NCBI RefSeq assembly: GCF_009910365.1
Contig: NZ_CP036423.1
Location: 496,001 to 560,000, forward strand
From: Aequoribacter fuscus
GTDB taxonomy: Bacteria > Pseudomonadota > Gammaproteobacteria > Pseudomonadales > Halieaceae
Direction: 5' to 3'
Length of the DNA stretch: 64,000 bases
Shown: positions 62,201-64,000 of the stretch, piece after piece
How positions within the stretch are numbered: the stretch's first letter is position 1
Layout of the letters: each line of letters begins with the position of its first letter
Position numbers and translations under genes: made by a program
Notes under the pieces: generated by a model
The model's input: only the letters and a program-made list of their open reading frames with translations
Told to the model about the DNA's origin: nothing
The model's database searches: none

Positions 62201-62358
62201 GCTAAAACGAAGTTTTCGGGTGTAGGCGTCTTCTCTTCAGCAAAGATCTGAAGAAATGTCGGAAACCCATGTTGCACCTTCTCGCCGTTAACATAATGTT
62301 TTCGGAAACCGTCCTGGCGCGCTTCGTCATCTGCAGGCTGCCACAGATATAAACTCAT
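59248..62358 (-). CDS. Primase-helicase replication protein (AEP-like primase plus UL9/CyRepA1-like helicase)
   Basis: 1036 aa. The N-terminal third looks like an archaeo-eukaryotic primase: catalytic DxD in VVLDFDGD (98-102), an sxH-type motif in RMNLHIVVWF (H153) and LLDPAMSVRTQPH (185-195). The centre is a helicase like herpes UL9/origin-binding proteins and CyRepA1 plasmid replication proteins: Walker A SGCGSGKT (369-376), DExx box VVFIDESERV (D458), LLDADAS, and a Q-x2-RRPRQ motif VI. The C-terminal ~300 residues are unrecognised. This architecture replicates plasmids or mobile elements by itself. The start overlaps the 104-aa gene by 4 bp. Family names are from motif memory. Confidence 0.8.
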   Translation of the reverse strand: MSLYLWQPADDEARQDGFRKHYVNGEKVQHGFPTFLQIFAEEKTPTPENFVLALEQTWAKDWNVCFSQFAPPRDQWANSWRRLKDNLVESKMDFVVLDFDGDHPEITPDSTLEERVRIAKSMLPMLENLELVSFFSSSGFYKNTAKPHRMNLHIVVWFDKPYPREQVRKFLQSYSRSSDGESLLDPAMSVRTQPHIVANPIFKNTERFDPKGPRVILTPGGRLSLDDLKIPFNEAENGPRESRLNNLQLSSELTLKEQEILRDLVSRSDRGELDGMRRSAFTTALWTANFFNNGDTRAFREAIKSDPKLLNNHDIDSLDRHLRGLIENELTGGEFGSEWHNVKRIKHLDLADFDLSSVPKEGAVICLKSGCGSGKTKGIIKRLMDITCYRRALYVSALKATIEPAARAIDFAYYLQHGEEAKADWCVSNDRVAITDKSLKVFFDSNNVFLPFDVVFIDESERVALNSVDPASRTQELFTLCRAAKLVVLLDADASCDLTGWFAGEIATSSEKELLALINDKDWMGEGHCVYALEAEKDLIGITEMLLGQGERVYFHTSRSDRYKQLSALARHFQQRYPDKNILAYDAETAPKRLKKEPSVFIDELIDNEGLDLLIVSPWSKIGWDYNGNHHFGATVGHYPHTFITAPDICQQMRRPRQTKKHYVWLGRRPNDATQRLADLDKTFPIKPGQLKADLPFSLNLAERAKRQRERQKRNIPYHLKLIIIERGGAYKPGCSTPRTDEGIRHLLTLVADEEQEKAIHDQWNCPFKKAELLSRFERVPNDWSSPFEVEQSNLSFEEFHAFYHRDLKKRNMDICAVSSIWFLEPSMREELDEKDQRFFAELTGRLLDEVDAIVRKFMRGSHHSFIHWLKDDDSQELRVLFTREDFRAVRELMDRCFIRYEHHIPWLEKQHNTSYVKFFQAMAEAFDLGFEYLEPQGNKKDAKHAVIHHFMKTEPGLIKPSKAKKIPNINEKTKVIEELLRVKLRKNEPLSPKEEAFLCHQGHLICFYKYKYPHTALVNQLDRAASESFRFFNFS

Positions 62359-62669
62359 TTTTGGAACCTCTCCTCGTATTCTTTCGCTTCCTTTTCAATA
62401 GACGCGATCATGCCCTCCAAGTGGCGTTGAAGTTTATCGTCAATCAGAGCTTGAGCATCTTTATCCGAAAGGTGAGGAGGCGCTGCGAGCAAGAGCTGTC
62501 GCTTGAACTCTTGTTGCGCTTTCAACGGGTGAATTATTCCGTGTCTCGCCAATCTTCGATAAATGGTTCGCGCTGCCGGAGAGTAGCGAGGGAATATTTC
62601 TGTAATTTTCTGGACGGAAACAAGGAGCACGAGCTCTGACAATTGTTTGTCAGAGAGTCGATAACTCAT
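62355..62669 (-). CDS. Small helix-turn-helix protein upstream of the replication gene
   Basis: 104 aa. SVQKITEIFPRYSPAARTIYRRLARHGI (~18-45) reads as a DNA-binding helix-turn-helix with a resolvase-like look; a long charged helix follows (LQRHLEGMIASIEKEAKEYEERF). Overlaps the next gene by 4 bp and the 57-aa gene by 20 bp. Plausible regulator or origin-binding partner of the primase-helicase; not a known family to me. Confidence 0.65.
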   Translation of the reverse strand: MSYRLSDKQLSELVLLVSVQKITEIFPRYSPAARTIYRRLARHGIIHPLKAQQEFKRQLLLAAPPHLSDKDAQALIDDKLQRHLEGMIASIEKEAKEYEERFQK

Positions 62670-62823
62670 CTTTTTTGTAGGTGATGTTCTCTTCCAGCAT
62701 CTCCCATTCAGATCTTTCTTTTGGGCGAAGCGGGCGCTCTAGGTAGTGTTTGTATTTCTCATACACAAAGCCAATAAACTCTTTGTGCTCGATGGAGAAG
62801 GCTTCTTTGAGCTGCTGGCTCAT
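62650..62823 (-). CDS. Unknown 57-aa first protein of the replication operon
   Basis: ATG at 62823 preceded by GGCAAGAAAG. Sequence is charged and aromatic (FSIEHKEFIGFVYEKYKHYL). First cistron after the promoter at 62899-62927, and its stop lies 20 bp inside the 104-aa gene, an arrangement typical of coupled genes. No family recognised. Confidence 0.6.
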   Translation of the reverse strand: MSQQLKEAFSIEHKEFIGFVYEKYKHYLERPLRPKERSEWEMLEENITYKKDELSTL

Positions 62824-62898
62824 CTTTCTTGCCTTTTTCCCTTCTTTGAAGGCTTGGCGAGTATTTTTAAGAAGTCGCCTATATCAAAAATTTATAAA

Positions 62899-62927
62899 AT
62901 TATCTCAAATTTTGACCAAAATGTCAA
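62899..62927 (-). promoter_or_regulatory. Near-consensus promoter with overlapping palindromic operator
   Basis: Minus strand TTGACA (62927-62922), exactly 17 bp, GATAAT (62904-62899), in an AT-rich gap. The palindrome TTGAC-caaaat-GTCAA (62912-62927) covers the -35 element, as expected for a repressor site. Drives the 57-aa, 104-aa and primase-helicase genes. Confidence 0.78.
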
Positions 62928-62980
62928 GATATATTTTTCGTAACGTGTTGATTTTTATATATTTTTCAATTTTTTTCCCG

Positions 62981-63619
62981 CTAAAGAGGAGGGAAGTGCT
63001 CAATAACACGATAACGGATACTGCGATTCGTTGCGTCGAGCACTTCGATGCGTGCTCCCTTAAACCCAATGATGGTGCCTTCCTCTAAGTCATACTGAAC
63101 ATCTTGTGTAAAGGCATCCCTCGCATACCCTGTTGCCGTGAATTCTCGGTAGGTAAACTTCACGTTGGATCCCACACGACCGTTGTAAATAAGCTGCTGA
63201 TCAATGTTGCGAGTTGAGGTATCTATCCAATCCGCTCGTACAGCCGAAATTTCCCTGCTGCCAACGCTGCATGTCAGTGCATTGCAATCTCCAAATGCGG
63301 TCTGCCCTACGCACCAAGCTCCTGTTACTTTATGTCTGCAAAGCCCGCCTTCTGCAAAACTTTCATATGTTTCGTCGCTCCCAAAAGGAGTCAAAACAGC
63401 ACCTGCGGGAGTAATCACACCATTGATCGATTGATATGGTTGTAGCAATTTCCACGAAGGCCGGATCGCGGCAATCACATATTGAACCATCGTATCGCCC
63501 AACTCTGCGGAGGTTTCCAAACCCGTTTCTGGGAGTCTGATTTCTTCAAGCTGTGGTAACGGAGTCGGAGTCGCGCATCCCGTTAGGATTAAAAGGACGG
63601 CTGCAAATATCTTTTTCAT
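62981..63619 (-). CDS. Putative lipoprotein of unknown function
   Basis: 212 aa starting at MKKIFAAVLLILTGC; lipobox LTGC puts the lipidated cysteine at 15. The mature part contains four further cysteines (GLCRHKVTGAWCVGQ, GDCNALTCSVG) suggesting disulfides, and a beta-rich end. Not recognised. The longer frame from a GTG at 63658 adds a non-signal leader and is rejected. Transcribed toward the replication operon but separated from it by the AT-rich promoter gap. Confidence 0.72.
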   Translation of the reverse strand: MKKIFAAVLLILTGCATPTPLPQLEEIRLPETGLETSAELGDTMVQYVIAAIRPSWKLLQPYQSINGVITPAGAVLTPFGSDETYESFAEGGLCRHKVTGAWCVGQTAFGDCNALTCSVGSREISAVRADWIDTSTRNIDQQLIYNGRVGSNVKFTYREFTATGYARDAFTQDVQYDLEEGTIIGFKGARIEVLDATNRSIRYRVIEHFPPL

Positions 63620-63768
63620 GTACCTGAAACTCCCGGATGATGAATAACTCCGAATCACATTAAAACCTTACGATCCTTAATATTCAATAGTTGATTTCAT
63701 ATCCAACTGAGACCTAAAGAGCGACGCACTCACTCAATCGAAAGGCAAGGGTTGACCTATACGGACGA

Positions 63769-63788
63769 AGCGGCAAAAGAATGCCGCT
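63769..63788. terminator. Hairpin downstream of the window-edge gene
   Basis: AGCGGCA, loop aaagaa, TGCCGCT: perfect 7-bp stem, 11 nt after the edge gene's stop. No T-run in either direction; possible termination signal. Confidence 0.35.
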
Positions 63789-63798
63789 CAAGTCATAT

Positions 63799-64000
63799 CT
63801 AAAATAAACTAGCGATCTCATCTTCTGAGTCAAAGGAACATAGTTGAATGTCGCCCTCTTCACCACCGCACCACCAGAATTCATCTAAAATTGGGATAAC
63901 GTAAAAGCGACCCAACTCATCTGGACTGCATGCGCCACGCTCAATTGCTTCACCTACTGCTTTTAGAAAATCCGATTTGGTATCGCCGCTAAACACCACT
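63799..64000 (-). CDS. Unknown protein, 5' end cut off by window
   Basis: At least 66 residues, acidic at the C-terminus (GGEEGDIQLCSFDSEDEIASLF). The frame is open to the window edge; a GTG at 63999 could be a start but the gene more likely extends beyond. Not recognised. Part of the same minus-strand accessory region. Confidence 0.5.
   Translation of the reverse strand, partial: VVFSGDTKSDFLKAVGEAIERGACSPDELGRFYVIPILDEFWWCGGEEGDIQLCSFDSEDEIASLF

Noticed and set aside
62355-62823. Toxin-antitoxin pair formed by the 57-aa and 104-aa genes
   Set aside because: The size and overlap fit, but neither product shows a known toxin or antitoxin motif and both are followed without a gap by the replication gene.
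58187-64000. Complete prophage
   Set aside because: No integrase, terminase, capsid, tail or lysis gene is visible in this stretch; only replication and small unknown proteins.

Overview
This window is chromosomal DNA of a Gram-negative gammaproteobacterium, most likely a marine heterotroph of the Halieaceae (OM60/NOR5) or a related Cellvibrionales-type lineage. The assignment is inferred from the order ruvB-ybgC-tolQRAB-pal-cpoB-queE-queC, three large TonB-dependent receptors, dsbB/dbpA/hslR/dxs-xseB-ispA, and many lipid, terpenoid and aromatic catabolism genes. No rRNA or phylogenetic marker was tested.

Layout. 1-7352: end of ruvB, the Tol-Pal envelope operon and two queuosine genes, tightly packed. 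7386-8135: tRNA-Lys(UUU) followed by 3.6 tandem copies of a 179-bp unit, each starting with the last 18 nt of the tRNA and carrying its own terminator. 8491-14127: a TonB receptor, a GST-like protein and an acyl-CoA synthetase. 14306-22576: a sugar locus (fructokinase, MFS transporter, TonB receptor, GH-J clan fructosidase, LacI regulator) with three matching LacI-type operators. Its fructosidase gene is split by an intact 1200-bp IS3-family element, and the pre-insertion reading frame can be restored exactly. 22660-29668: molybdopterin oxidoreductase, YdcH-like protein, metallo-beta-lactamase fold protein, hslR, and the isoprenoid/DNA repair genes dxs-xseB-ispA.

29669-46345: dsbB, a same-strand catabolic run (DUF2855, carboxyltransferase, FAD dehydrogenase, FAH-like protein, and a SOUL protein fused to two LEH/SnoaL-like domains), tdk, a TauD-type dioxygenase, a PepSY protein, an M14 peptidase, a CorA transporter, dbpA and a cytochrome P450. 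46498-57421: a diguanylate cyclase, ABM monooxygenase, GST, Tag-type glycosylase, PQQ-type sugar dehydrogenase, 2OG-Fe oxygenase, a third TonB receptor and an oligopeptidase B-like enzyme.

57568-58028: tRNA-Val(GAC) on the minus strand, followed by two and a bit copies of a 185-bp unit. This unit also begins with the tRNA's last 18 nt and shares architecture with the tRNA-Lys unit. In the shared hairpin, both arms have changed together between the two loci. The arrangement resembles, from memory, the rtT repeats after E. coli tyrT. 58187-64000: a minus-strand accessory cassette with AT-rich flanks and mostly unrecognised genes, built around a 1036-aa primase-helicase replication protein and driven by a near-consensus promoter with an overlapping palindrome. 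It looks like part of an integrated plasmid- or satellite-like element. No integrase is visible before the window ends.
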